64,000 bases of DNA, from assembly GCA_947591315.1 (NCBI GenBank), contig CANQDD010000008.1, forward strand, positions 34,842 to 98,841. Reading direction: 5' to 3'. This DNA is from an uncultured Clostridia bacterium. Its GTDB lineage: Bacteria; Bacillota; Clostridia; UBA1381. The notes beneath the pieces are model-generated. The model was not told where the DNA came from. It did not search any database and saw nothing but the letters and a program-made list of their open reading frames with translations. Position 1 is the stretch's first letter; each line of letters begins with the position of its first letter. The translations under genes and the position numbers were made by a program. Below, one piece after another: positions 1 to 8,333 of this stretch.

Positions 1-173
1 TCACGCACACCGGCAAGATACCGTCGAAGTCGGGCGAGGAGCTTAAGCTCAAGAGACGGTACGAGTCGCTTAAGCAGGAGCTCAGCGCGGCGGTAAAAAA
101 TGAGGATTACGAAACGGCGGCGAAGCTGCACAAGCAGATCCGCGAAATTGAAAACGAGGTGAAAAAGTCATGA
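1..173 (+). CDS. mcsA: McsA, C-terminal fragment (zinc-binding activator of McsB)
   Basis: Only the last 56 codons are inside the window; the gene begins upstream. The visible frame starts with HTGKIP, a stretch typical of McsA, and continues into a UVR-type helical hairpin (about 36 residues ending in EIENEVKKS), the domain McsA shares with UvrB/UvrC and ClpC. In the known family McsA binds zinc and activates the arginine kinase McsB. The stop codon overlaps the mcsB start (ATGA at 170-173), so the two are translationally coupled, the usual ctsR-mcsA-mcsB-clpC arrangement. The zinc-finger part cannot be seen. Confidence 0.85.
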   Translation, partial: THTGKIPSKSGEELKLKRRYESLKQELSAAVKNEDYETAAKLHKQIREIENEVKKS

Positions 174-1168
174 TTTGGTACAAGGACAATAATTCGGATA
201 TAGCGGTTTCGACAAGAATACGTCTTGCGCGGAACCTCGATAAAACGCCGTTCCCCAACGCGCTCGGCGACACGAAGGAGGTCACGGAGCGAATAAAGAA
301 CGCGGTTCTGTCAAGCAATTCGACGCTCGCGAAGGATTTCGACTTCATCGACCTCGACCAAACTCCCGCGATACGCAAGCAGGAAATGGCTGAAAAGCAC
401 CTCATAAGCCCCGATATGTGCGGCGGCAAGGGTCGGTCGGTACTCGTGAGCAAGGACGAAACAATGAGCATCATGCTCATGGAGGAGGATCACATACGTC
501 TGCAGATTATACAGAGCGGCTACGCGCTCGACGAGGCGTACAAGACGGCGAGCAGGGTTGACGACGTTATAGAGGAATCGCTCACGTACGCGTTTGACAG
601 CGAGTTCGGCTACCTCACTGCCTGCCCCACCAACACCGGCACGGGTATGAGAGCGTCGGTAATGCTCCACCTTCCCGCGCTGACGATGACGGAGAACATA
701 AACCGCGTCATATCATCGGCGGGCAGCCTCGGTATCGAGGTGCGCGGACTGTACGGCGAGGGTACGAAGGCTTACGGCTGCCTGTACCAGATATCGAACC
801 GCTCGACGCTCGGCATATCCGAGGAAAAGTCGCTCGAACGGCTTAAGAGTACGGTTGACAGGATCGTCGATATGGAAAACAAGGCGCGTGAGGCGTTAAA
901 GAAAAACAGCGCGGACGCGCTTGCCGACAAGGTGTACCGCTCGTACGGAATACTGAAATACGCGAGAAATATGTCGTCCGCCGAAGCAAAATCTCTCTTA
1001 TCCGATGTAATGCTCGGCGCTGATATGGGTATACTTTCCTTTAAGGGCAAGGTAACGCCGCTCGAATGTATGGTAATGACCGAACCGGCGCTTATCTGCG
1101 GCGGCGAGGAGCTTAAACCCGAGGACAGGGACAGAAAACGCGCGGAATTTATCCGTGATAATATTTGA
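170..1168 (+). CDS. mcsB: Protein arginine kinase McsB
   Basis: A 332-residue member of the phosphagen-kinase fold. The N-terminal STRIRLARNL motif and the active-site block ACPTNTGTGMRASVMLHLP (around residues 150-168, including the family's conserved cysteine) are intact. Near the C-terminus RDRKRA matches the RDxxRA phospho-arginine sensing motif described for McsB. In the family McsB phosphorylates arginines on damaged proteins and so marks them for ClpC-ClpP. Length is slightly short of the usual about 350-360 residues but both ends look complete. It overlaps mcsA by 4 nt and is followed 42 nt later by clpC. CtsR would be expected to control the operon, but its site lies outside the window. 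Confidence 0.95.
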   Translation: MIWYKDNNSDIAVSTRIRLARNLDKTPFPNALGDTKEVTERIKNAVLSSNSTLAKDFDFIDLDQTPAIRKQEMAEKHLISPDMCGGKGRSVLVSKDETMSIMLMEEDHIRLQIIQSGYALDEAYKTASRVDDVIEESLTYAFDSEFGYLTACPTNTGTGMRASVMLHLPALTMTENINRVISSAGSLGIEVRGLYGEGTKAYGCLYQISNRSTLGISEEKSLERLKSTVDRIVDMENKAREALKKNSADALADKVYRSYGILKYARNMSSAEAKSLLSDVMLGADMGILSFKGKVTPLECMVMTEPALICGGEELKPEDRDRKRAEFIRDNI

Positions 1169-1210
1169 CGGTATGCCGCGCCGCGGCGTACATAAAGGAG
1201 GTTGATTGTT

Positions 1211-3679
1211 ATGTTATTTTCAAACTTTACCGAAAAAGCGCGGATTGCGATTAACGAGGCGCATGACGCGGCATGTGAAATGGGAAACAACTACATAGGC
1301 AGCGAGCATCTGCTTATGGGACTTATACGCGAGGGCAGCGGCGTCGCCGCGAAGGCGCTCGAAAGCGCGGACGTTACGGAGGAAAAGGTCGCGGAGAAAA
1401 TCAACGAGTATTTTGACTCCGGCGAGCCGCTCCCGAAGGACACGGAGCTTGCGCTCACACCGCGCTCGAAAAGGCTCTTGGAAGTAAGCGCGTATGAGGC
1501 TCAAAGGCTCGGTCACCGCTACATCGGCACGGAGCATCTGCTCATGGCGATTATCCGTGACGGCGACGGCGTTGCCGCAAAAATTCTTACGGAGCTCGGC
1601 GTTAATATCAGAAGCTTTTACGCCGACATTGTACACTCGCTCGACAATGCGCAGGACGGCGGCGAAGCGGGTTACGCTCCCGAAACCGGCTCCGGCTACA
1701 AGCCGAGCGGACGCACAAAAACGCCGACGCTCGACCAGTTCGGCAGAGATTTTACGCAGATTGCTAAGGACAACAAGTTTGATCCCGTAATCGGCAGAAG
1801 TAACGAGATTGAGAGAGTTATACAGATACTCTCCCGCCGCACGAAAAACAATCCCTGTCTTATCGGTGAGCCGGGCGTGGGCAAGACCGCCGTTATCGAG
1901 GGTCTTGCGCAGAGAATTGCGGCGGGCGATGTTCCCGAACCGCTTAAAACAAAAAGGCTCGTGTCGGTCGATTTGTCGAGTATGGTCGCGGGCGCGAAGT
2001 ACCGCGGCGAATTCGAGGAAAGACTTAAAAAGGTAATCAAGGAGGTGCTTGACGCGCAGAACGTTATCCTGTTCGTCGACGAGTTCCATACCATTGTCGG
2101 CGCGGGCGCGGCGGAAGGCTCGATGGACGCGTCAAACATATTAAAGCCGTTCCTCGCGAGAGGCGAGCTGCAGCTTATCGGCGCGACTACGCTTAAAGAG
2201 TACAAGAAGTACATCGAAAAGGACGCGGCTCTCGAAAGACGTTTCCAGCCGGTACAGGTCGGCGAGCCGACCGAGGAGGAGACGGTCGAGATTCTGAAGG
2301 GTATACGCGACCGTTACGAGGCACACCACAGCGTTACGATCACCGACGGCGCTCTCGAAGCTGCCGCGAAGATGTCGGCGCGTTACATCACCGACAGATT
2401 TTTGCCTGACAAGGCGATCGACCTTATAGACGAGGCGGCGTCAAAGAAGCGTCTCGGCTCACAGACGGAACCCGAAGAGCTTAAGGAAAAGGAAAAGCGC
2501 ATGGAAAAGCTGCTCTCCGAAAAGCAGGAGGCTGTAACGGCGCAGGACTACGAAAAAGCGGCGCAGATACGCGATGAGGAAAAAGCGCTTCAGGAGGAAA
2601 TCAAAAAGCTCACAGCCGACTGGAAAGGCACGGGCTCATCGTCGGGACTTACCGTAACGGAGGACGACATTGCCGAGATCCTTTCCGACTGGACGCACAT
2701 TCCCGCGTCACGGCTTAAAGAGGAGGAAATGGAAAAGCTGCGCAACCTCGAAACCGTGCTTCACGCGCGCGTTATCGGTCAGAACGAAGCTGTAACCGCC
2801 GTCGCGAAGGCGATAAAGCGCGGCAGAGCCGGACTTAAGGACCCGAAGCGACCGATAGGCTCGTTCCTGTTCTTAGGTCCCACGGGCGTAGGCAAGACGG
2901 AGCTTTCAAAGGCACTCGCGGAAGCGATGTTCGGCAGTGAAAACTCGCTTATCAGAATCGACATGTCGGAGTACATGGAGAAGCACGCCGTATCGAAGTT
3001 TATCGGCTCGCCTCCGGGATATGTCGGATTTGAGGAGGGCGGTCAGCTCACCGAGAGGATAAGGAAAAACCCGTACTCGGTAATCCTATTCGACGAGATT
3101 GAGAAGGCTCACCCCGACGTGTTCAACATCATGCTGCAGATTCTCGACGACGGTATCCTCACCGATGCGCAGGGCAGGAAGGTTGACTTTAAGAACACCG
3201 TTATCATCATGACGTCGAACCTCGGCGCGAAGGAAATCCTCGGAAATATGTCGTCGAAGCTCGGTTTCAAGACCGACAACGCGGCTGACAGCGGCAAAAC
3301 GGAGCACGAGAAAATCAAGGAAAAGGTAATGGACGAGGTAAAGAGAGCGTTCAAGCCGGAGTTCCTCAACAGAATCGACGATATTATCGTGTTCGACCGT
3401 CTCACCGAGGATAATATAAAGGATATTGCGAGACTTATGCTGAAATCGCTCGCGGAAAGACTTAAGGCGAACGACATCACGGTCGCGTTCTCGGACGAGG
3501 CTGTCGGCAAAATCGCGAAGTCGGGCTTCGATCCTGTGTACGGCGCGAGACCGTTAAGACGCGCGATACAGAACGAGATAGAGGATATGCTGTCCGACGA
3601 GATTATAGGCGGCAGCGTAAAGAGCGGCGACAGCGTAACGGTTGACGTTAAGGACGACAAGTTCACCGTCGTAAAATAA
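1211..3679 (+). CDS. clpC: ATP-dependent Clp protease ATPase subunit ClpC
   Basis: An 822-residue class I Clp/Hsp100 unfoldase. In order: two Clp_N repeats (about 4-140), AAA+ domain 1 with Walker [10 protein letters not shown] and Walker B ILFVDEFH, a middle domain with a UVR-like coiled segment (about 415-460), AAA+ domain 2 with Walker [10 protein letters not shown] and the ClpB D2-small C-terminus. The start is the ATG at 1211, 8 nt after AAAGGAGG; a TTG three codons earlier sits inside that ribosome site and is rejected. It feeds phospho-arginine-tagged or adaptor-bound substrates to ClpP. Last gene of the mcsA-mcsB-clpC operon; a terminator follows directly. Confidence 0.96.
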   Translation: MLFSNFTEKARIAINEAHDAACEMGNNYIGSEHLLMGLIREGSGVAAKALESADVTEEKVAEKINEYFDSGEPLPKDTELALTPRSKRLLEVSAYEAQRLGHRYIGTEHLLMAIIRDGDGVAAKILTELGVNIRSFYADIVHSLDNAQDGGEAGYAPETGSGYKPSGRTKTPTLDQFGRDFTQIAKDNKFDPVIGRSNEIERVIQILSRRTKNNPCLIGEPGVGKTAVIEGLAQRIAAGDVPEPLKTKRLVSVDLSSMVAGAKYRGEFEERLKKVIKEVLDAQNVILFVDEFHTIVGAGAAEGSMDASNILKPFLARGELQLIGATTLKEYKKYIEKDAALERRFQPVQVGEPTEEETVEILKGIRDRYEAHHSVTITDGALEAAAKMSARYITDRFLPDKAIDLIDEAASKKRLGSQTEPEELKEKEKRMEKLLSEKQEAVTAQDYEKAAQIRDEEKALQEEIKKLTADWKGTGSSSGLTVTEDDIAEILSDWTHIPASRLKEEEMEKLRNLETVLHARVIGQNEAVTAVAKAIKRGRAGLKDPKRPIGSFLFLGPTGVGKTELSKALAEAMFGSENSLIRIDMSEYMEKHAVSKFIGSPPGYVGFEEGGQLTERIRKNPYSVILFDEIEKAHPDVFNIMLQILDDGILTDAQGRKVDFKNTVIIMTSNLGAKEILGNMSSKLGFKTDNAADSGKTEHEKIKEKVMDEVKRAFKPEFLNRIDDIIVFDRLTEDNIKDIARLMLKSLAERLKANDITVAFSDEAVGKIAKSGFDPVYGARPLRRAIQNEIEDMLSDEIIGGSVKSGDSVTVDVKDDKFTVVK

Positions 3680-3689
3680 TAAACCCCAT

Positions 3690-3730
3690 GCGGTACGGAG
3701 CGGCGCAAAGCCATCTCCGTGCCGCTTTTT
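3690..3730 (+). terminator. Rho-independent terminator after clpC
   Basis: An 11-bp stem (gcggtacggag / ctccgtgccgc, one G-T pair) with a 14-nt loop is followed by five T. It closes the mcsA-mcsB-clpC operon. Confidence 0.85.
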
Positions 3731-3751
3731 GCGTGGCGTGTGCGCAAATTA

Positions 3752-3780
3752 TTTACAACGACTGAAAAATATGATATTAT
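3752..3780 (+). promoter_or_regulatory. Sigma-A type promoter for the BRO-N/DinD-like gene
   Basis: TTTACA, 17-nt spacer, TATTAT. It lies about 65 nt upstream of the gene's start, between the clpC terminator and that gene. Confidence 0.55.
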
Positions 3781-3844
3781 ATATTACGGTATTGCAAATG
3801 ACAAAAGCCGAAGGGATATTGCACGGAATTACGGAGGAAAAATA

Positions 3845-4723
3845 ATGAATAACGATAAAATACAATTATTTGAAGACAAAAAAATTCGCACGGCATGGGA
3901 CGAGGAAAAGGAAGAATGGTTCTTTTCCGTTGTTGATGTCGTGGGTGTTTTGACCGAACAACCGACTTATCAAGGCGCAAGAAATTATTGGAAGGTGCTG
4001 AAAAAACGGCTTAGCGATGAGGGAAATCAATCGGTTACAAATTGTAACCGGTTGAAAATGACAGCGGCAGACGGGAAAAAACGTCTTACGGACGTTGCCG
4101 ACACTGCGCAGCTTTTACGCATAATTCAATCAATTCCGTCGCCTAAAGCGGAGCCTTTCAAGGTGTGGCTTGCCGAGGTAGGCAGAGAAAGGATTGAAGA
4201 AACGATCGATCCGGAAATTTCCATTAACAGAGCGTTGGAAACATACGCGAAAAAGGGTTATTCCCGTGAATGGATAAATCAACGGCTGCAGGCTATCCAA
4301 GTAAGAAAAGAGCTTACCGACGAATGGCAGGACAGAGGCGTTTCAAAGGGTATTGAATACGCAATTCTTACCGATGAAATTACAAGAGCATGGTCGGGAA
4401 TGAGTACGCGTCAGTATAAAAAATATAAAGGCTTAACCAAAGAAAACCTGCGCGATAATATGAGCACGGCGGAAATTGTATTCAATATGCTGGCGGAGGT
4501 CAGCGCGACAGAATTGTCAAAAGCCGAGCAACCGCAGACATTTGAGGAAAACCGTGACGTCGCACAGCGGGGCGGACGAGTGGCGGGTAACGCGAGAAAG
4601 GAAATAGAACAGCAAACCGGCAGACCTATCGTTACTTCTCAAAACGCCGCACAGCTCAACGAAGTTGTTACAAATATGATTGAGGGCGTTGTTTCGGAGG
4701 ACGAAACAGAAAAAGAGGTGTAA
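3845..4723 (+). CDS. BRO-N / DinD-like protein
   Basis: A 292-residue protein. The first about 110 residues resemble the BRO-N antirepressor-type DNA-binding domain (KIRTAWDEEKEEWFFSVVDV, later QLLRIIQSIPSPKAEPFKVW). The rest, with GGRVAGNARKEIEQQTGRPI near the end, resembles DinD (DNA-damage-inducible protein D). The start is the ATG at 3845 after ACGGAGG; an upstream in-frame extension to 3719 runs through the clpC terminator and promoter and is rejected. Function is not known; BRO-N proteins are common in phages and mobile islands, and dinD in E. coli is SOS-controlled. No LexA-type operator was recognised here. Codon use is more AT-rich than clpC, consistent with transfer. The SLH gene starts 5 nt after its stop. 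Confidence 0.8.
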   Translation: MNNDKIQLFEDKKIRTAWDEEKEEWFFSVVDVVGVLTEQPTYQGARNYWKVLKKRLSDEGNQSVTNCNRLKMTAADGKKRLTDVADTAQLLRIIQSIPSPKAEPFKVWLAEVGRERIEETIDPEISINRALETYAKKGYSREWINQRLQAIQVRKELTDEWQDRGVSKGIEYAILTDEITRAWSGMSTRQYKKYKGLTKENLRDNMSTAEIVFNMLAEVSATELSKAEQPQTFEENRDVAQRGGRVAGNARKEIEQQTGRPIVTSQNAAQLNEVVTNMIEGVVSEDETEKEV

Positions 4724-4728
4724 CGTAT

Positions 4729-5862
4729 ATGAAAACGAAAAAGATTACGGCGGCGATAGCTGCGGCGGCGATTACGATTGGAACGGCTGCAAACGCGGCA
4801 TCGTTTCCCGATGTGAAGTCGGGGGACTGGTACTATGACACGGTTACGGCTATGACGAATAAAGGGTTATTCGCCGGTATAGAAGAAAACGGAACGGTAT
4901 ATTTCAAGCCGGAAAATACAATGACGCACGCGGAGTTTATTGCCGTGGTGGACAGAATACTCGGACTTGACACAAGCGCAAAGGGTGATAAGTGGTGGTA
5001 CGGCGTGTATAAAGCCGCAGTTGACGCAAATTTAATAACAAGCGGCGAGATTAGCGAGACCGACATGGACAGCGACATAACACGTCAGGAAATGGCAATG
5101 ATAGCGGTACGAGCCATCGAAAAACGAGGCGAAACGCTTTCAAAGCAGTACGCCGACAATGTTCAAGCCTCGATCCCCGACAACCAAAAAATTGACAACC
5201 GTTACCGCGATTTCGTTCTTACGGCGTACGAGAACGGCATACTCTGCGGTGTTGACAACCTCGGCACGTTTGATCCTAACGGCACGCTTACACGCGCCGC
5301 TGCGGCGGCAGTACTGAACCGCATAATAGAGCCGACCGCAAGAGAGAGCCGCGACTTTTCACAGCCGCCCGATCCTCTGCACAACTACAACCCTATCACA
5401 ATTTATGAAGGTCAGCCGCGCGAAAACCGTCTCGCAAGAGAGGGCGACATATTCGTCAAGGCGGACGGTACACAAGTGGTTCTTAAAACCGATCCGGTGA
5501 CAGGCGTCTTGGGTTACGGTCAAGGCGTTGCACCGGATGTAGGTATAATGGACGAGGTAGGGCAAGGAATCCATATAACCAGAAGTTCTTTAACAGCTAA
5601 CGGTACATTAACAACAGGCAAATACGGACCAAATTCAGTGGGTAAAAATGTTAGTGATTCACAGTATTGGGTAAATCCTTTGACCGGTGAGGGACACTGG
5701 GATAGTGAATGGGCAGTAATAAGCGATTATACATTACCAAAAGAGCAAGGAACAGAAGAAGGCGAAATATCTCCAGATAATAATTATATTTGGGATGGTA
5801 TGGGTTGGGTTACTTTAGCTTGTGATAATGGGCGCATAGTGTTTGAGTATTATAACAAGTAA
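4729..5862 (+). CDS. SLH-domain exported protein with conserved unknown C-terminal domain (copy 1)
   Basis: A 377-residue exported protein. Residues 1-24 are a signal peptide (KKITAAIAAAAITIGTAANA). Three SLH repeats follow (about 25-80, 82-140, 150-212; motifs FPDVKSGDWYYD, ENTMTHAEF, NGTLTRAAA), which in other bacteria hold proteins non-covalently to secondary wall polymer. Residues about 225-377 form a domain I do not recognise, starting IYEGQPRENRLAREGD and containing VLGYGQGVAPD and TGEGHW. The same domain is in the next gene and at 44446. The last about 110 codons are AT-rich and unlike the GC-rich SLH part. It starts 5 nt after the preceding stop and 24 nt before its paralogue, so they are probably co-transcribed. 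Confidence 0.85.
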   Translation: MKTKKITAAIAAAAITIGTAANAASFPDVKSGDWYYDTVTAMTNKGLFAGIEENGTVYFKPENTMTHAEFIAVVDRILGLDTSAKGDKWWYGVYKAAVDANLITSGEISETDMDSDITRQEMAMIAVRAIEKRGETLSKQYADNVQASIPDNQKIDNRYRDFVLTAYENGILCGVDNLGTFDPNGTLTRAAAAAVLNRIIEPTARESRDFSQPPDPLHNYNPITIYEGQPRENRLAREGDIFVKADGTQVVLKTDPVTGVLGYGQGVAPDVGIMDEVGQGIHITRSSLTANGTLTTGKYGPNSVGKNVSDSQYWVNPLTGEGHWDSEWAVISDYTLPKEQGTEEGEISPDNNYIWDGMGWVTLACDNGRIVFEYYNK

Positions 5863-5885
5863 TATACTTAGAAAGGCGGCAGGAA

Positions 5886-7016
5886 ATGAAAAAGAGGATT
5901 TTGAGCGCGATACTTACGTGTTCCGTGCTGATGTGCGCGGCATATAACGCAGGCGCGGCTACGTTTCCCGATGTGAAGTCGGGAGACTGGTACTACGACA
6001 CGGTTACGGCGATGACGAACAAAGGGCTATTCGCCGGTATAGAAGAAAACGGAACGGTGTACTTCAAGCCTGAAAACACAATGACCCACGCGGAATTTAT
6101 CGCCGTGGTGGACAGAATACTCGGGCTTGACACAAGCGCAAAGGGTGACACATGGTGGTACGGCGTGTATAAAGCCGCGGTTGACGCAAAGCTCATAACA
6201 AGCGGCGAGATGAGCGAGACCGACATGGATAATGACATAACGCGTCAGGAAATGGCGATGGTGGCGGCGCGAGCCATCGAAAAGCGGGGCGAAACGCTCT
6301 CAAAGCAATACGCCGAAAACGTTCAGGCATCGATCCCCGACAACCAAAAAATCGACAGTTACTACCGCGATTTCGTTCTGACCGCATACGAAAACGGCAT
6401 ACTCTGCGGCGTTGACGACCTCGGAACATTCGACCCTAACGGCACGCTGACACGCGCCGCTGCTGCTGCGGTACTGAACCGTATAACCGAACCGTCCACA
6501 AGAGAGAGCCGCGACTTTTCACAGCCGCCCGATCCGCTGCACAATTACAACCCCATAACTATCTACGAAGGTCAGCCGCGTGAAAACCGCCTTGCAAGAG
6601 AAGGCGACATATTTGTCAAAGCGGACGGCACTCGGGTGGTATTGCAGATAGGACCTCACGGCGTACTCGGTGAAGGTCAGGGAGTTGCGCCGGATGTGGG
6701 TTTAATGGATGAAGCAGGACAGGGTGATGCTAAAACGTACGGACCATTAGAGGCTAATGGTAGGTTAATAACAGGCAAATATGGACTTAATTCAGTGGGT
6801 AAAAATGTTAGTGATTCACAGTATCAAGTAAATATTTTTACCGGCGAAGGTCATTGGGCAAGTGAGTGGGCAGTAATAAATGATTATACAAGACCTACAG
6901 AAAATGGTACAGAAATAGGGGAAGTATCTGCGGATAGAAATTATTTTTGGAATAGTATGACATGGGTATTAGTTGCCGAACATCCAGAGTATGCGGATAT
7001 ATTCAAAGTAAAATAA
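5886..7016 (+). CDS. SLH-domain exported protein with conserved unknown C-terminal domain (copy 2)
   Basis: A tandem paralogue of the gene at 4729: 376 residues, a different signal peptide (KKRILSAILTCSVLMCAAYNAGA), then three SLH repeats nearly identical to copy 1, then the EGQPRENRLAREGD domain. The copies differ most in the signal peptide and in the segment after GQGVAPDVG, where insertions and substitutions concentrate, while VGKNVSDSQY is again identical even at the DNA level. That pattern suggests duplication followed by partial gene conversion. The ribosome site GAAAGGCGG lies 6 nt before ATG. A bidirectional terminator follows. Role unknown; a cell-surface display protein is the inference. 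Confidence 0.85.
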   Translation: MKKRILSAILTCSVLMCAAYNAGAATFPDVKSGDWYYDTVTAMTNKGLFAGIEENGTVYFKPENTMTHAEFIAVVDRILGLDTSAKGDTWWYGVYKAAVDAKLITSGEMSETDMDNDITRQEMAMVAARAIEKRGETLSKQYAENVQASIPDNQKIDSYYRDFVLTAYENGILCGVDDLGTFDPNGTLTRAAAAAVLNRITEPSTRESRDFSQPPDPLHNYNPITIYEGQPRENRLAREGDIFVKADGTRVVLQIGPHGVLGEGQGVAPDVGLMDEAGQGDAKTYGPLEANGRLITGKYGLNSVGKNVSDSQYQVNIFTGEGHWASEWAVINDYTRPTENGTEIGEVSADRNYFWNSMTWVLVAEHPEYADIFKVK

Positions 7017-7061
7017 AAACAGTATGCCGTTTCCGTATTACGCGGAGACGGCTACTGTTTT
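7017..7061. terminator. Bidirectional terminator between SLH copy 2 and the CapA-like gene
   Basis: A long stem AAAACAGTATGCCGTTTCCG / CGGAGACGGCTACTGTTTT with flanking A and T tracts works for both convergent transcripts. Confidence 0.8.
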
Positions 7062-7063
7062 AT

Positions 7064-8119
7064 TTATCTGAACTGAACCGACTGTGTGCCGAGGCTTGCG
7101 GAATATTCGGTAATTCTGTTTTGAATTTCCGTTTTTCTGTCGCCCTCGGCTACGGCGGGCTGATAGTCGTTATAATCGTCGTGTCCCGATACTACGGCGG
7201 GGATAACAACATAATTGTCGTCAAGCTGCAGCACGCCGTCAACGAACGTGAACACCTGGCGGTAAATCATCGTGTCCTTGTCGGACGGGTTATCGTTGCC
7301 GCCGAAGCAGAAGTTGCCGAGACTGTAGACGATGTACTTGCCGTTGTACTTCTCTATGCCCTGCAATACGTGCGGGTGCGTGCCGAGCACAACGTCCGCG
7401 CCGAGGTCGACCGCCTTGTGCGCGAGCTCGATCTGTTCCTGCGTCGGCTCGTTTTCCTTCTCTATGCCCCAGTGCATGCTCACTATAATAAGCTGCGCTC
7501 CGAGATTTTTTACCGAGCCTATCGCTTTTTCAAGCTTTGCCGCCTCGTCCTCGTCGAGCGCGTCAATGCCGACAAAGCCGACCTTTATGCCGTTTATCTC
7601 CTGCACCGGCGCGTTTGTGCCTATGCAGTTTATTATGCCCGCCTCGTTTAAGTATTTAATTGTATCGGAAAGGCTTTCCTCGCCGTAGTCCGCGCTGTGG
7701 TTGTTCGCGAGGTTCGCCGCCTCGACGCTCGAGGTCGTTAAAACCTTCACATACTCCGGCTTGCCGCGGAACGCGAACGATTTATCGGCTCTTTCGCCCC
7801 TGTCGGAAATCGTACCCTCAAAATTGACGATAGTAACGTCGTCCTCCTCAAACACAGGCTTTACGTTCTGCAAAAAATACGAATAGTCGCCGCCGAGACT
7901 GTCGGCGTAAGCGTTAAAGCCGCGGTCGGGATCGGCGTTTACGTCTGTCGCGAACGTGCAGTCGCCCGCGGCGGTTATCGTTACCGTCTGAACCGTGGGA
8001 ACGTAATCCGCTTTCGCCCTGTTTTCGGCTTCCTCCGTTTTAACTCTGACAATACCGACGGCTATTGCCGCCGCAAATAGCGCAGCCATTACAAACAACG
8101 CCGCTTTTCTCATGCCCAT
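7064..8119 (-). CDS. CapA/PgsA-family metallophosphatase-like exported protein
   Basis: A 351-residue protein with an N-terminal signal anchor (residues about 4-24), then a CapA fold. Metal-site motifs are visible in order: TAAGDC, VNFEGTI, LANNHSADYG, VSMHWGIE, GTHPHVLQG, VYSLGNF. Related proteins act in poly-gamma-glutamate capsule export or surface phosphoester chemistry, but many CapA-like genes outside capsule operons, like this one, have no known substrate. There are no capB/capC neighbours, so a capsule role is not supported. It is monocistronic on the minus strand with its own promoter and shares a bidirectional terminator with the SLH gene. ATG at 8119 is chosen (GGAG 13 nt upstream); the ATG at 8113 is equally possible. 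Confidence 0.85.
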   Translation of the reverse strand: MGMRKAALFVMAALFAAAIAVGIVRVKTEEAENRAKADYVPTVQTVTITAAGDCTFATDVNADPDRGFNAYADSLGGDYSYFLQNVKPVFEEDDVTIVNFEGTISDRGERADKSFAFRGKPEYVKVLTTSSVEAANLANNHSADYGEESLSDTIKYLNEAGIINCIGTNAPVQEINGIKVGFVGIDALDEDEAAKLEKAIGSVKNLGAQLIIVSMHWGIEKENEPTQEQIELAHKAVDLGADVVLGTHPHVLQGIEKYNGKYIVYSLGNFCFGGNDNPSDKDTMIYRQVFTFVDGVLQLDDNYVVIPAVVSGHDDYNDYQPAVAEGDRKTEIQNRITEYSASLGTQSVQFR

Positions 8120-8161
8120 AATTTTATATTCTCCAATATCGTAATCTGTTTCATTGATATA

Positions 8162-8190
8162 ATTTTAGTCTAACGGATATGTTTTGTCAA
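8162..8190 (-). promoter_or_regulatory. Promoter of the CapA-like gene
   Basis: On the minus strand: TTGACA, 17-nt spacer, TAAAAT, ending about 40 nt before the start codon. Confidence 0.7.
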
Positions 8191-8264
8191 TACGAAATTT
8201 ACATAAAATTGAATTGATATTCGGAGTAATTTGTTATTTTACGGTTACAATTTTGTTTTTACTA

Positions 8265-8293
8265 TTGACTAACCCCGAAGGGTGTAATAAAAT
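8265..8293 (+). promoter_or_regulatory. Promoter of the membrane pyrophosphatase gene
   Basis: TTGACT, 17-nt spacer, TAAAAT, about 40 nt upstream of ATG 8334. It lies inside the apparent upstream extension of the reading frame, which supports starting the gene at 8334. Confidence 0.75.
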
Positions 8294-8333
8294 ATATATA
8301 CTATACGTATACAATCATAAAGGAGGGTTTTCA

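Noticed and set aside
1220..2089. 289-codon minus-strand frame opposite clpC
   Set aside because: Shadow of clpC; Arg/Val/Leu-rich composition typical of antisense frames in GC-rich codons, no ribosome site, no family.
5500..7016. Variable region of a diversity-generating retroelement in the SLH proteins
   Set aside because: No reverse transcriptase or template repeat is visible, and differences are not concentrated at adenines.
6962..7651. 229-codon plus-strand frame opposite the CapA-like gene
   Set aside because: Antisense shadow crossing a terminator; the minus-strand protein has clear family motifs.
7064..8119. Capsule biosynthesis operon
   Set aside because: The CapA-like gene stands alone with its own promoter; no capB/capC-type neighbours.
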